Notes under the pieces: model-generated
What the model was told of the DNA's origin: nothing
Databases searched by the model: none
What the model saw: only the letters and a program-made list of their open reading frames with translations
Assembly: GCA_013042925.1 (NCBI GenBank)
Contig: JABDPH010000020.1
Coordinates: 1 to 16,018 of the forward strand
Source: Eudoraea sp.
GTDB lineage: Bacteria; Bacteroidota; Bacteroidia; Flavobacteriales; Flavobacteriaceae
Length of the DNA: 16,018 nucleotides
Direction: 5' to 3'
Position numbers and translations under genes: made by a program
Shown here: piece after piece, positions 7,687 to 16,018 of the stretch
How positions within the stretch are numbered: the first letter of the stretch is position 1
Layout: each line of letters starts with the position of its first letter

Positions 7687-8952
7687 ATGGAAAGTGTTCA
7701 GGCAATAAAACAACGTTTTGAGATTATTGGTAATGATCCAAAACTCAATCGTGCGCTGGAGAAGGCCTTACAGGTTGCCCCCACGGATATATCTGTCCTG
7801 GTAACTGGTGAAAGTGGGGTTGGTAAAGAAGCGGTGCCCAAAATTATTCACTCTTTATCCCATAGAAAACACGCAAAATATATAGCTGTCAATTGCGGGG
7901 CAATCCCGGAAGGAACTATTGATAGTGAACTATTCGGTCATGAAAAAGGCGCCTTTACGGGTGCAACACAAACCAGGAGGGGTTATTTTGAAGTTGCAGA
8001 CGGCGGTACTATCTTTTTGGATGAAGTAGGAGAACTTCCGCTTACAACACAAGTACGACTACTCAGAATTTTGGAAAATGGGGAATTCCTTAAAGTGGGT
8101 TCTTCCCAAGTTCAAAAAACGAATGTGCGAATTGTCGCGGCCACTAATATGGATATGATAGAAGCCATAAAAGAGGGTAAATTCAGGGAAGATCTATACT
8201 ACAGATTAAGTACTGTAGAAATTCATATTCCTCCTTTAAGGGATAGAAGTGAGGATATCCATTTATTGTTTAGAAAATTTGCATCTGATTTTGGTCAGAA
8301 ATACAAAATGCCCACCATTAGGCTTCAGGATGATGCTATACAGCTTCTAACAAAATACAGATGGCCGGGTAATATCAGGCAATTAAGAAATGTTGCTGAA
8401 CAAATCTCTGTACTGGAAGCGGAAAGAAATATAAGCCTGACAACATTGAATGGGTATTTGCCTCATGCAAACGACTCTAATCTTCCTGCTGTAATCGGAA
8501 GAGGGAAAAAGGAAAACGACTTTAGTAATGAAAGAGAAATTCTTTACAAGGTTTTGTTTGATATGAAATCAGATTTGAATGATCTCAAAAAACTAACCTT
8601 AAAAATGTTGCAAAACAGTGATACCTCTAAAGTACAGGAAGAAAATGAAAATTTGATTCAAAAAATATACGGCACCAATGGCGAGGACATTAAGGAAGAA
8701 AAGACCGAGGCCTTGAAAGTCTTACCCCTCCCGGAGGCCAGAATTGAAGCACCCCCTGAAATAGTAAAGGAAGACAAATATCATTTTGCAGAGGAAATAC
8801 AGGAGGAGGAAACGCTTTCTTTGCAGGAAAAGGAAATTGAATTAATTAGAAAATCACTGGAAAGAAACAGGGGCAAACGAAAGGCCGCCGCAGCTGAATT
8901 AGGTATTTCCGAAAGAACTCTTTATAGAAAAATTAAACAATACGATTTATAA
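7687..8952 (+). CDS. Sigma-54-dependent transcriptional activator without sensor domain
   Basis: The 421-residue bacterial enhancer-binding protein consists of an AAA+ domain and a Fis-type helix-turn-helix, with no N-terminal receiver, PAS or GAF domain. Visible motifs are Walker A GESGVGKE (41-48), the sigma-54 contact loop GAFTGA (88-93), Walker B GGTIFLDE (106-113), FREDLYYRLS with sensor/arginine-finger residues (167-175), and sensor II RWPGNIRQL (225-233). The C-terminus (about 381-421, with GKRKAAAAELGISERTLYRK) is the DNA-binding HTH. Between them lies a long charged linker (about 257-380) with a possible coiled coil, DMKSDLNDLKKL. The intact GAFTGA loop indicates that it can work with RNA polymerase-sigma-54. 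Without a sensor domain, activity may be set by protein level or by a partner protein. It begins 2 bp after miaB and is followed by lptE. A possible target is the -24/-12 site before groES. Confidence 0.95.
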   Translation: MESVQAIKQRFEIIGNDPKLNRALEKALQVAPTDISVLVTGESGVGKEAVPKIIHSLSHRKHAKYIAVNCGAIPEGTIDSELFGHEKGAFTGATQTRRGYFEVADGGTIFLDEVGELPLTTQVRLLRILENGEFLKVGSSQVQKTNVRIVAATNMDMIEAIKEGKFREDLYYRLSTVEIHIPPLRDRSEDIHLLFRKFASDFGQKYKMPTIRLQDDAIQLLTKYRWPGNIRQLRNVAEQISVLEAERNISLTTLNGYLPHANDSNLPAVIGRGKKENDFSNEREILYKVLFDMKSDLNDLKKLTLKMLQNSDTSKVQEENENLIQKIYGTNGEDIKEEKTEALKVLPLPEARIEAPPEIVKEDKYHFAEEIQEEETLSLQEKEIELIRKSLERNRGKRKAAAAELGISERTLYRKIKQYDL

Positions 8953-8998
8953 CCAAATTTTAAATTGAATTAATTGGATAACTCTTTAACTATATCTT

Positions 8999-9517
8999 TT
9001 GAAAAAAACACGGTTTAGTATTCTGAGCATCTTTGTGATGTTCTTTTTAGTTGGATGTGGAGCGTATAACTTTACTGGTGGTGATGTAGGTACGGCAACC
9101 TCGTTTCAAGTAAATTATTTTCAGAATTATGCGACTCAAAGCCCGGGGTCTACATTTGAACCGGGTTTAGATAGAGATTTTACTTTGGCATTACAGGATC
9201 TGATCCTAAATCAAACAAGTCTGGATTTAAGAAGTTCTGATGCAGATTTGGTATATGAAGGCGAGATTGTAGAATTTCGGATATCTCCAATGACCGCAAC
9301 TGCTCAACAGCGGGCGGCTCAGAATAGATTGACCATGGGGGTTAACGTTCGCTTTTTTAACAGGACAAAGGAAGATGTAGATTTTGAAAAGCGATTTTCT
9401 TTCTTTTATGATTATGATGCCAACACGCAATTCTCATCGGTTAGAGATGAAGCTCTAGGAGAAATTTTTGAAAGAATAAACCAGGATATTTTTAATGAAT
9501 CCCTGGCAGACTGGTAA
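8999..9517 (+). CDS. lptE: LptE-family LPS-assembly lipoprotein
   Basis: The protein has 172 residues and a clear lipoprotein signal peptide: positively charged MKKTR, hydrophobic stretch 6-18, and lipobox LVGC with Cys20. The mature part (GAYNFTGGDVG and on) fits the Bacteroidota LptE family. LptE plugs the LptD barrel and helps place lipopolysaccharide in the outer leaflet of the outer membrane. The family is poorly conserved, so the assignment relies on size, the lipoprotein signal, the GAYxFxG start, and position between a sigma-54 activator and secG, an order I recall from other flavobacteria. The start is a TTG at 8999. There is no in-frame ATG that would keep the signal peptide, so the rare start is preferred. 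It follows the activator gene by 46 bp, in the same operon. Confidence 0.78.
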   Translation: MKKTRFSILSIFVMFFLVGCGAYNFTGGDVGTATSFQVNYFQNYATQSPGSTFEPGLDRDFTLALQDLILNQTSLDLRSSDADLVYEGEIVEFRISPMTATAQQRAAQNRLTMGVNVRFFNRTKEDVDFEKRFSFFYDYDANTQFSSVRDEALGEIFERINQDIFNESLADW

Positions 9518-9590
9518 TAAATTAGAAAACATATAGTATGCGTCGCTTTGTATTTTGTGAGAAATCAAAAAAGTGATTACACATTAATAA

Positions 9591-10514
9591 ATGAACGTAG
9601 CAGATTTTACATTCTTATTGCAGAATCCGGATAAGGTCTTAGAACCTGTCCAGACCAATCAATTAGAAGATATTCTAAAAGAATATCCGTATTTTCAGGC
9701 TGCCCGTGCTCTTCATTTAAAAGGACTCAAAAATCTGAATAGCTTTAAGTATAATAATGCCTTAAAAGCAACTGCGGCCTATACCGCGGATAGGGATATA
9801 CTCTTCGATTTTATTACATCTGAACTATTTCTTCAAAATTCAATTGCGGATACCATTTCCGGTAAAACATTACCCTTGTCAGACAAGGAGATCATCTCAG
9901 AAGAAGTTGAACCCAATCCGGATACAGATACACACCTTATTGAAGATTCTCAGGACCATCCTTTACCGCAGAGCACCAAGGATGCAAATAAAATTCTTGA
10001 TCCGCTCCTTTTTACCTCAAAAGATCCTAAAGTAGATGAATTAATAGCTGCTAAAAAAAAGGCAGAAGAAGAATTAGAGCTTGGGAAACCCTTGTCTTTT
10101 ACAAAACGGGAAAAACATTCTTTTGGGGAGTGGTTGCAACTTACTTCATTTAAATCTATAAAAAGGGATAAGGAAAAAATCAAAGAGCCGGAAATGAAGG
10201 ATATTAATTTTCCTTTAGAGGAAGAGGTCCTTAAAAAGAAAAAATTTGAGTTAATAGACAAGTTTATAGAAAACAAACCTAAGATAGTACCCTCGGAGAA
10301 TCTGACTTCAAAAGTCAATATTAAAGAATCGACCAAACTCGATAAAAATGAGTTAATGACTGAAACGTTGGCGAAGGTATATCTTGAGCAAAAAAAGTAT
10401 AAAAAAGCTATTCAGGCATACAAGATTTTAAGTTTGAAATATCCAGAAAAAAGTAGTTTCTTTGCAAACCGAATTAAAGCTGTACGTAAGTTACAGCAAG
10501 AAAACACAAAATAA
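9591..10514 (+). CDS. TPR-containing protein of unknown function upstream of secG
   Basis: The product is a 307-residue protein with no signal peptide or membrane segment, so it is probably cytoplasmic. The N-terminal part (1-80, containing LEDILKEYPYFQAARALHLKGLK and TADRDILFDFI) looks helical and conserved. The middle (about 95-240) is acidic and Lys-rich with low-complexity character and is likely unstructured. The C-terminus (about 250-300) contains one TPR-like unit, LAKVYLEQKKYKKAIQAYKILSLKYPEKSSFFANRI. The stop codon at 10512-10514 directly abuts the secG ATG (TAAATG), so the two are probably translationally coupled. This link suggests a role near Sec translocation or the envelope, but I do not know a function. 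A 73-bp gap separates it from lptE. Confidence 0.85.
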   Translation: MNVADFTFLLQNPDKVLEPVQTNQLEDILKEYPYFQAARALHLKGLKNLNSFKYNNALKATAAYTADRDILFDFITSELFLQNSIADTISGKTLPLSDKEIISEEVEPNPDTDTHLIEDSQDHPLPQSTKDANKILDPLLFTSKDPKVDELIAAKKKAEEELELGKPLSFTKREKHSFGEWLQLTSFKSIKRDKEKIKEPEMKDINFPLEEEVLKKKKFELIDKFIENKPKIVPSENLTSKVNIKESTKLDKNELMTETLAKVYLEQKKYKKAIQAYKILSLKYPEKSSFFANRIKAVRKLQQENTK

Positions 10515-10883
10515 ATGAGCACATTTTCAATCTTTTTGGTCCTTATCTTAGTAGTTTGTCTACTGTTGATACTGGTTATCATGGTTCAAAACCCAAAAGG
10601 AGGTGGATTATCTTCTTCATTTGGCGGAGGAGGAACACAAATTGTTGGGGGTGTAAAAAAGACCGGGGATTTCCTGGATAAAAGTACCTGGACTTTAGCG
10701 ACGCTTTTGATAGTTCTTATTCTATTATCTAATGTTGCCTTAAAAGGTAATTTTGCAGAAGCCGAATCCAAATTACTACAAGGTGATGATATTGAAAGTA
10801 CGGTTCCGGAAACTGTACCTGAGGAAGTTCCTGAACAAGTACCTGGATCTGATGGAAGTGTTTCGTCCGATACAATTCAATAG
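10515..10883 (+). CDS. secG: Preprotein translocase subunit SecG
   Basis: SecG is the small non-essential partner of SecYE in the inner-membrane protein translocase. The 122 residues contain two membrane helices (about 5-24 and 58-73) separated by the diagnostic cytoplasmic loop MVQNPKGGGLSSSFGGGGTQIVGG (residues 23-46). The C-terminal tail (about 80-122) is acidic and carries Pro-Glu-Val repeats (TVPETVPEEVPEQVPG). The tail is longer than in E. coli SecG, which is about 110 residues. It is the last gene of the miaB operon and is followed by a strong terminator. Confidence 0.95.
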   Translation: MSTFSIFLVLILVVCLLLILVIMVQNPKGGGLSSSFGGGGTQIVGGVKKTGDFLDKSTWTLATLLIVLILLSNVALKGNFAEAESKLLQGDDIESTVPETVPEEVPEQVPGSDGSVSSDTIQ

Positions 10884-10903
10884 AATTTAGAAATGAGATA
10901 TCC

Positions 10904-10936
10904 AAATGCCAGCAGAAATGACAAGCTGGCATTTTT
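10904..10936 (+). terminator. Intrinsic terminator after secG
   Basis: The arms AAATGCCAGC (10904-10913) and GCTGGCATTT (10925-10934) form a 10-bp perfect stem with an 11-nt loop, followed by T residues (10932-10936). It lies about 20 bp after the secG stop. It separates the miaB-secG operon from groESL. Confidence 0.9.
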
Positions 10937-10965
10937 ATTTTAACATTATGTCAGTTTTTAAGCAA

Positions 10966-10980
10966 TGGCATAATTTCTGC
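10966..10980 (+). promoter_or_regulatory. Candidate sigma-54 (-24/-12) promoter of groESL
   Basis: TGGCATAATTTCTGC matches the sigma-54 consensus TGGCAYR-N4-TTGCW except for one base (CTGC in place of TTGC). The invariant GG (10967-10968) and GC (10979-10980) are exactly 10 bp apart, as required. The start site would fall near 10992, giving a leader of about 29 nt before the groES ATG. No TTTG / TAnnTTTG housekeeping promoter is visible between the secG terminator and groES. The assignment is an inference from sequence only. Confidence 0.55.
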
Positions 10981-11020
10981 CCAATAGAAGGAGAAATTTA
11001 TAAACTAAAAACTAAATAAT

Positions 11021-11299
11021 ATGGCTAAAGTAAACATTAAACCACTTGCAGACAGGGTCCTTATAGAGCCTATGGCAGCGGAGACCAAGACGGCATCGGG
11101 GATATATATCCCGGATACTGCCAAGGAAAAACCACAAAATGGAAAAGTCGTGGCAGTTGGCCCGGGTACAAAAGATGAGAAAATGACAGTTAAAGTTGGT
11201 GATACTGTACTTTATGGAAAATATGCGGGTACCGAGTTAAAGCTTGACGGTTCCGATTATCTTATGATGCGTGAAAGCGACATTTTAGCAATTATTTAA
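11021..11299 (+). CDS. groES: Co-chaperonin GroES (Hsp10)
   Basis: GroES is the 92-residue lid protein that caps the GroEL folding chamber. It starts [17 protein letters not shown], contains the mobile loop that binds GroEL (about 19-35, [16 protein letters not shown]), and ends with the usual [13 protein letters not shown]. The length is normal. It leads the groESL unit, with groEL starting 23 bp after its stop. The CIRCE operator TTAGCACTC-N9-GAGTGCTAA is absent from the leader, so HrcA control is not supported. A sigma-54-type site at 10966-10980 is the best promoter candidate. Confidence 0.98.
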   Translation: MAKVNIKPLADRVLIEPMAAETKTASGIYIPDTAKEKPQNGKVVAVGPGTKDEKMTVKVGDTVLYGKYAGTELKLDGSDYLMMRESDILAII

Positions 11300-11319
11300 T
11301 AACCAAAAACTACGAATAG

Positions 11320-12960
<1,641 letters not shown>

Positions 12961-12982
12961 GACTCTATATAGTTTAAATTTA

Positions 12983-13015
12983 AAAACCGTTCTTTAGAAA
13001 AGAACGGTTTTTTTT
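12983..13015 (+). terminator. Bidirectional intrinsic terminator between groEL and the DUF3179 gene
   Basis: The arms AAAACCGTTCTTT (12983-12995) and AAAGAACGGTTTT (12999-13011) form a 13-bp perfect stem with a 3-nt loop. A T run follows on the plus strand (13008-13015), and an A run precedes it (12982-12986), so it can also terminate the convergent minus-strand gene ending at 13025. Confidence 0.92.
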
Positions 13016-13024
13016 ATATAACAA

Positions 13025-14092
13025 TTAATTATTATAAATCTCGGTAGTATAAAAAGCTGGTATAGAAAACCAATATCCCATAAAAGCATTTGCTGACTTC
13101 AATCGTTGTCCAAAGCGCGGACCGGAAACCGCTTCTCCAAAGATGTTCCATTCATTGTTTTCATTATCTCGTAAAACAATTTCAGAACCATTAAACACAT
13201 AATTAAACTGCAATCCCTCAGAATTGGCATCGAGTTCAAACGAAATCATAAAATTGCCATTTCCAACAACCAGGTATTCTTTGCCTTTAAAAGTCTCCCT
13301 TACCAAATTTTCAGAAACCAGATCTGTAAAACGGTAAGCCCTTGCATCTGTTTCATCTATAACCGCTAATATGCGCTCCTTTAAAGGCAGCCGGTTATCT
13401 TTTGGAACCGGGAATAAAAAGAAATCATTATTCGTCTTATAGTCTACATACGGATATACCCCATAAGTTCTTGAAAAACCAGTATTTAAACTTAATGCTT
13501 TTGTCGTAGGGTACATAGTCCTCCATGTCTTCCAGTCTGTTTCAACCAGTGAAATCAATTCTGCTTTTTCACCTATTAGCTCTCCGTTTACAGATTCATT
13601 TAAAATCTGAGCCCAATTGCTTTTGGTTTCCCGGTCAAAGGGAATAAGGTTGGTATTGTAAAGTAATCCGGATACTCCAAAAGTGGTTTCCTGTCCATTT
13701 ATTACCCTGTTCCAGCCAATCCCTGTTCCTGTCAAAGGGCAATATGTAACAGCTATGGAAACATCACCAACATTGTCATTTACTATCTCATGCCAATCCA
13801 ACACAATATGTTGATATGCCCTTATATCGTCTCCGTTCTTGTATCCCAAAATCAAATCCCCGTCTAATAGCGCAAACTCATCCTCTACAGATACAAATCC
13901 GGGATTCTCCAATGCAGGTATCCCATCTCTCCCGGGACCGCCGTCAAAAATATCCGCTATGGGTATACTCCATATGGAAGGTTCAGACGGATTTTCATTG
14001 TCAGGATCTGTGTTCTGATCCTGGGTGCTGGATGAACTGCACGAAAATTGGCAGAGCATGGCACAAATAATAAACGTTACGATTTTTTTCAT
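13025..14092 (-). CDS. DUF3179 domain lipoprotein
   Basis: The product is a 355-residue exported protein. A hydrophobic N-terminus (4-16) leads to Cys18 in FSCSSSS, a lipobox that is not canonical (-3 Gln, -2 Phe) but is plausible in Bacteroidota. An Asn/Asp/Pro/Glu linker follows (about 23-38). The mature part shows DUF3179 hallmarks: DGGPGRDGIPALENPGF (50-66), the block VTYCPLTGTGIGWNR (115-129), and TFGVSGLLYNTNLIPFDRETKSNWAQ (137-162). The biochemical role of DUF3179 is not known. The conserved YCPL cysteine (Cys118) is retained. The gene starts 2 bp after the stop of the upstream outer-membrane protein gene, so they are certainly transcribed together. It shares a bidirectional terminator with groEL. 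Confidence 0.88.
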   Translation of the reverse strand: MKKIVTFIICAMLCQFSCSSSSTQDQNTDPDNENPSEPSIWSIPIADIFDGGPGRDGIPALENPGFVSVEDEFALLDGDLILGYKNGDDIRAYQHIVLDWHEIVNDNVGDVSIAVTYCPLTGTGIGWNRVINGQETTFGVSGLLYNTNLIPFDRETKSNWAQILNESVNGELIGEKAELISLVETDWKTWRTMYPTTKALSLNTGFSRTYGVYPYVDYKTNNDFFLFPVPKDNRLPLKERILAVIDETDARAYRFTDLVSENLVRETFKGKEYLVVGNGNFMISFELDANSEGLQFNYVFNGSEIVLRDNENNEWNIFGEAVSGPRFGQRLKSANAFMGYWFSIPAFYTTEIYNN

Positions 14093-14094
14093 AG

Positions 14095-15066
14095 CTATAA
14101 ATTTATTGTATTGTTTTTGTTATTGAGTTTAAAATAAACTCCAGCTGTAAATCTCGTTGTGGGTGTTAACTGTGTTCCAACAACATAACTGTAAATAGGC
14201 AACTCCAAACGCAGGGTAACCAAAAAATTGGTTATTATATTGACACTTAATTCAGGTCTGACAAAAACCCACTCGCCTCCTGTATTCGGGAGGTTAATAC
14301 TGTTTATTTTATCTATTGATGCATTTCTGTATTTAAAGATAAGTCCAGGATTAAAAACAGTGTTGAACAGTAAAAATTGATCTGTATATCCCACATTTGC
14401 CTGAAAGACATTCCCAAACTCATAGGTAGAAGTACCGTTTAAGTATGAATTATTAACTCCCGTAGATCTGTATATGAAATTACCTGAAAAAGTGGCCGAT
14501 GGCCTAAAGTCAAATGCCTTGGAGAGTGATAACCATCCCAGGATATCCCAGGCACCGCTTCCAGGCTGAAGGTCTGCGGTTAATAGAAAACCATCCTCAT
14601 TCGTAAGATCCGATCTTCCAAGCGGTGCTTTTGCACCAAGCCCTAAATTAACTGCGCTTTTTGCACCAAAGGCTTCAGGGAAGGCATACTTTGCCATAAG
14701 CACCGCATCTCCAATGCCTGAAGTTTCTGTAAAATTTTCGTTCCCGAATTGTGTAATTGTCCTCGTTTGGTTAACCCAGCTTAATAGAGCTTCCAGTGCA
14801 AACCTGTCCGTAATGGAATATGCACTGCTGAATAAAACTGAATTTGTTATCCTTTTTCGTGAATTGTCGTCTAATTTTGTACTCCCGGCATTAAGGGTAT
14901 TCAAATTATTGTAATCGTAGTTCAGTCCAAACTGCCATATACCTCTTTCTTCTATTGGCAAACCTAAATTATTAGAAAGAGGTACACCACCGGAACAACA
15001 GGTTTGAGATATCATAGGATAACTAAGGAGAATAAAACTTATAAAAGGGATAGATCGTAGAAGCAT
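14095..15066 (-). CDS. Outer-membrane beta-barrel protein (transporter / phenol_MetA_deg-like)
   Basis: The product is a 323-residue protein with an N-terminal signal peptide (hydrophobic residues about 5-19, cleavage near SQ-TC at 21). Many alternating-hydrophobic strands with aromatic belts follow (WQFGLNYDYNNLN, FALEALLSWVNQT, NLGLGAKAPLGR, FLVTLRLELPIYSYVVGTQLTPTTRFTAGVYFKL), typical of an outer-membrane beta-barrel. The C-terminal strand ends near AGVYFKL, with a short tail. A vicinal cysteine pair sits right after the signal peptide (Cys23-Cys24 in TCCSGGVPL), unusual for such a protein, and could bind a metal or form a disulfide. It is the first gene of a two-gene unit with the DUF3179 lipoprotein, 200 bp downstream of a CusB-type adaptor gene. 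The ligand is unknown. Assignment to the phenol_MetA_deg family is by general resemblance only. Confidence 0.78.
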   Translation of the reverse strand: MLLRSIPFISFILLSYPMISQTCCSGGVPLSNNLGLPIEERGIWQFGLNYDYNNLNTLNAGSTKLDDNSRKRITNSVLFSSAYSITDRFALEALLSWVNQTRTITQFGNENFTETSGIGDAVLMAKYAFPEAFGAKSAVNLGLGAKAPLGRSDLTNEDGFLLTADLQPGSGAWDILGWLSLSKAFDFRPSATFSGNFIYRSTGVNNSYLNGTSTYEFGNVFQANVGYTDQFLLFNTVFNPGLIFKYRNASIDKINSINLPNTGGEWVFVRPELSVNIITNFLVTLRLELPIYSYVVGTQLTPTTRFTAGVYFKLNNKNNTINL

Positions 15067-15266
15067 TCTTTTTCATCTGCTTCTATTTAGTGTGATGAAA
15101 TCAGTTTTCCTTACAACGTGTTTATTTCCATTAATATTAAATCACAAACATTTGGTAGGGAAACTCAAAAAAAGTGGATAAAAAATGAACATAATAAAAT
15201 CTGGGTGTTAGCTATTCAAATCTAAATCAGGATATCCCAAATATAATATTTACAAACCGTAAATTT
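15067..15266. other. Intergenic region between the CusB-type adaptor and outer-membrane protein genes
   Basis: These 200 bp are AT-rich and separate two minus-strand genes. No credible small ORF is seen. Minus-strand words resembling -7 boxes occur (TATATTTG near 15240 and TAGATTTG near 15220), but neither has a TTTG at the right distance, so no promoter is called. A weak 6-bp inverted repeat at 15248-15264 is too AT-rich to call a terminator. Confidence 0.5.
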
Positions 15267-16018
15267 CTAATTATGATTCTCATGGCCTGCCATGACTTTT
15301 TCGGCTTTTTCGTTCATCATGGATTTTTTTCCTTTGAGTTGTGCCGCCGCATCTATGGTAAAGGTTCCATTTGTAACGATTTCTTCACCTTTTTCTAAAC
15401 CCGACAAGACAACATACCCATCATTGAGAAGATCGCCAAGGGTAATTTCGCGCATTGCAAAAGTTAAATTTTCCGGGTCGGTTTTAACATAGACCACCGA
15501 GCGTTCTCCTGTCCAAAGAACAGCACTTTCAGGAATAACAATCATATCATTTATAATTTTCGATCTAAGCCCCAGATTCCCGGTCACAAACATTCCCGGT
15601 TTTAACTGACCTTTTGTATTTTGAAGTACTGCTCTGACCTTTACAGTCCTTGTGGCCGAATTCAATAAGGGATCTATAAAAGATATTTTAGCATCGAATT
15701 TCTTGTCCGGATAAGCCTTGGTTATAATGTCAATTTTTTGACCTTCCTTTAAAAGAGAGACCTGATTTTCATATGCATCAAAAACTGCCCATACAGTATT
15801 TAGATTAGTGATTTTAAACATGGGAGAACCTTGATTGATATAGTCTCCGGCTTTTACCATGATTTCCGTTACCGTTCCTGAAACATTGGCATATACCGGG
15901 AAGTTTTCTCTAACCTGGCCTGACTTCTCGATTTGCTGGATTTGCTCTTCAGATAATTTCCAAAGTTTAAGCTTATTTCGGACAGCCCTATACAACTCTG
16001 GCTGGGATTCTTTCAGGC
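15267..16018 (-). CDS. RND efflux periplasmic adaptor, CusB type (N-terminus missing)
   Basis: The last 249 residues of a membrane-fusion protein are visible; the frame is open to the right edge (reading LKESQPELYRAVRNKLKLW), so the TTG at 15995 is not a start. Seen in order are the end of the alpha-hairpin (ELYRAVRNKLKLWKLSEEQIQQIEKSG), the lipoyl half-motif (FPVYANVSGTVTEIMVKAGDYINQGSPMFKI), the beta-barrel domain (TVWAVFDAYENQVSLLKEGQKIDI to GMFVTGNLGLRSKI) and the membrane-proximal domain (VVYVKTDPENLTFAMREITLG to EIVTNGTFTIDAAAQLKGKKS). The pattern PELYxAxRxKLxLW-x-SEEQI is typical of CusB/heavy-metal efflux adaptors that link an RND pump of the CusA type to an outer-membrane channel. 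The tail GHENHN might bind metal. The pump gene is not in the window. Confidence 0.9.
   Translation of the reverse strand, partial: LKESQPELYRAVRNKLKLWKLSEEQIQQIEKSGQVRENFPVYANVSGTVTEIMVKAGDYINQGSPMFKITNLNTVWAVFDAYENQVSLLKEGQKIDIITKAYPDKKFDAKISFIDPLLNSATRTVKVRAVLQNTKGQLKPGMFVTGNLGLRSKIINDMIVIPESAVLWTGERSVVYVKTDPENLTFAMREITLGDLLNDGYVVLSGLEKGEEIVTNGTFTIDAAAQLKGKKSMMNEKAEKVMAGHENHN

Noticed and set aside
9950..10336. 128-codon minus-strand ORF antisense to the TPR gene
   Set aside because: It is Ser/Phe-rich, as expected for the reverse of a Lys/Glu-rich gene; no start context or family motif.
15248..15264. Inverted repeat ATTTAC/GTAAAT after the adaptor gene stop
   Set aside because: The stem is only 6 bp, nearly all A-T, and lacks a good T run on the minus strand; too weak to call a terminator.
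15267..15995. A complete short adaptor gene starting at the TTG at 15995
   Set aside because: The frame continues to the window edge with adaptor-like sequence, so the TTG is an internal leucine codon and the gene is truncated by the window.

Overview
The window is a low-GC chromosomal segment from a member of the Bacteroidota, most likely the family Flavobacteriaceae. This rests on gldK (type IX secretion and gliding), GroEL with a short GGM-type tail, several genes without Shine-Dalgarno sequences, TAnnTTTG promoter boxes, and gene orders that I recall as common in flavobacteria (topA / arginase-like / gldK, and miaB / sigma-54 activator / lptE / TPR protein / secG / groES / groEL). That recollection was not searched. 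The species cannot be named from this sequence.

Layout. Positions 1-4725 (minus strand) read from right to left as topA, an arginase-fold protein of the formimidoylglutamase type, and the 5' part of gldK, which runs off the left edge. Positions 4799-6074 hold a minus-strand lipoprotein gene with LVIVD-type beta-propeller repeats and its own terminator. A 164-bp divergent intergenic region carries the promoter of a plus-strand operon (6239-10883): miaB (tRNA methylthiolation), a sigma-54 activator without a sensor domain, an LptE-family lipoprotein, a TPR-containing protein and secG, closed by a strong hairpin terminator. groES-groEL (11021-12960) follows as a separate unit. Its leader contains a good sigma-54 (-24/-12) promoter candidate and no CIRCE element, and it ends in a hairpin that can serve both strands. 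Positions 13025-15066 (minus strand) hold a two-gene unit with a 2-bp gap: an outer-membrane beta-barrel protein and a DUF3179 lipoprotein. Positions 15267-16018 (minus strand) are the 3' part of a CusB-type RND efflux adaptor that enters from the right edge.

How the genes work together. Most of the window is housekeeping and envelope biogenesis: DNA supercoiling, tRNA modification, LPS export, Sec translocation, chaperonin folding and T9SS assembly. The right end looks like the edge of a heavy-metal efflux region.

I see no mobile element, CRISPR array, tRNA, rRNA or clearly new multi-gene system. The two most interesting points are the arginase-like protein next to gldK, which has lost three of the six canonical manganese ligands and may be a pseudoenzyme, and the sigma-54 type promoter before groES in the same locus as an orphan sigma-54 activator.
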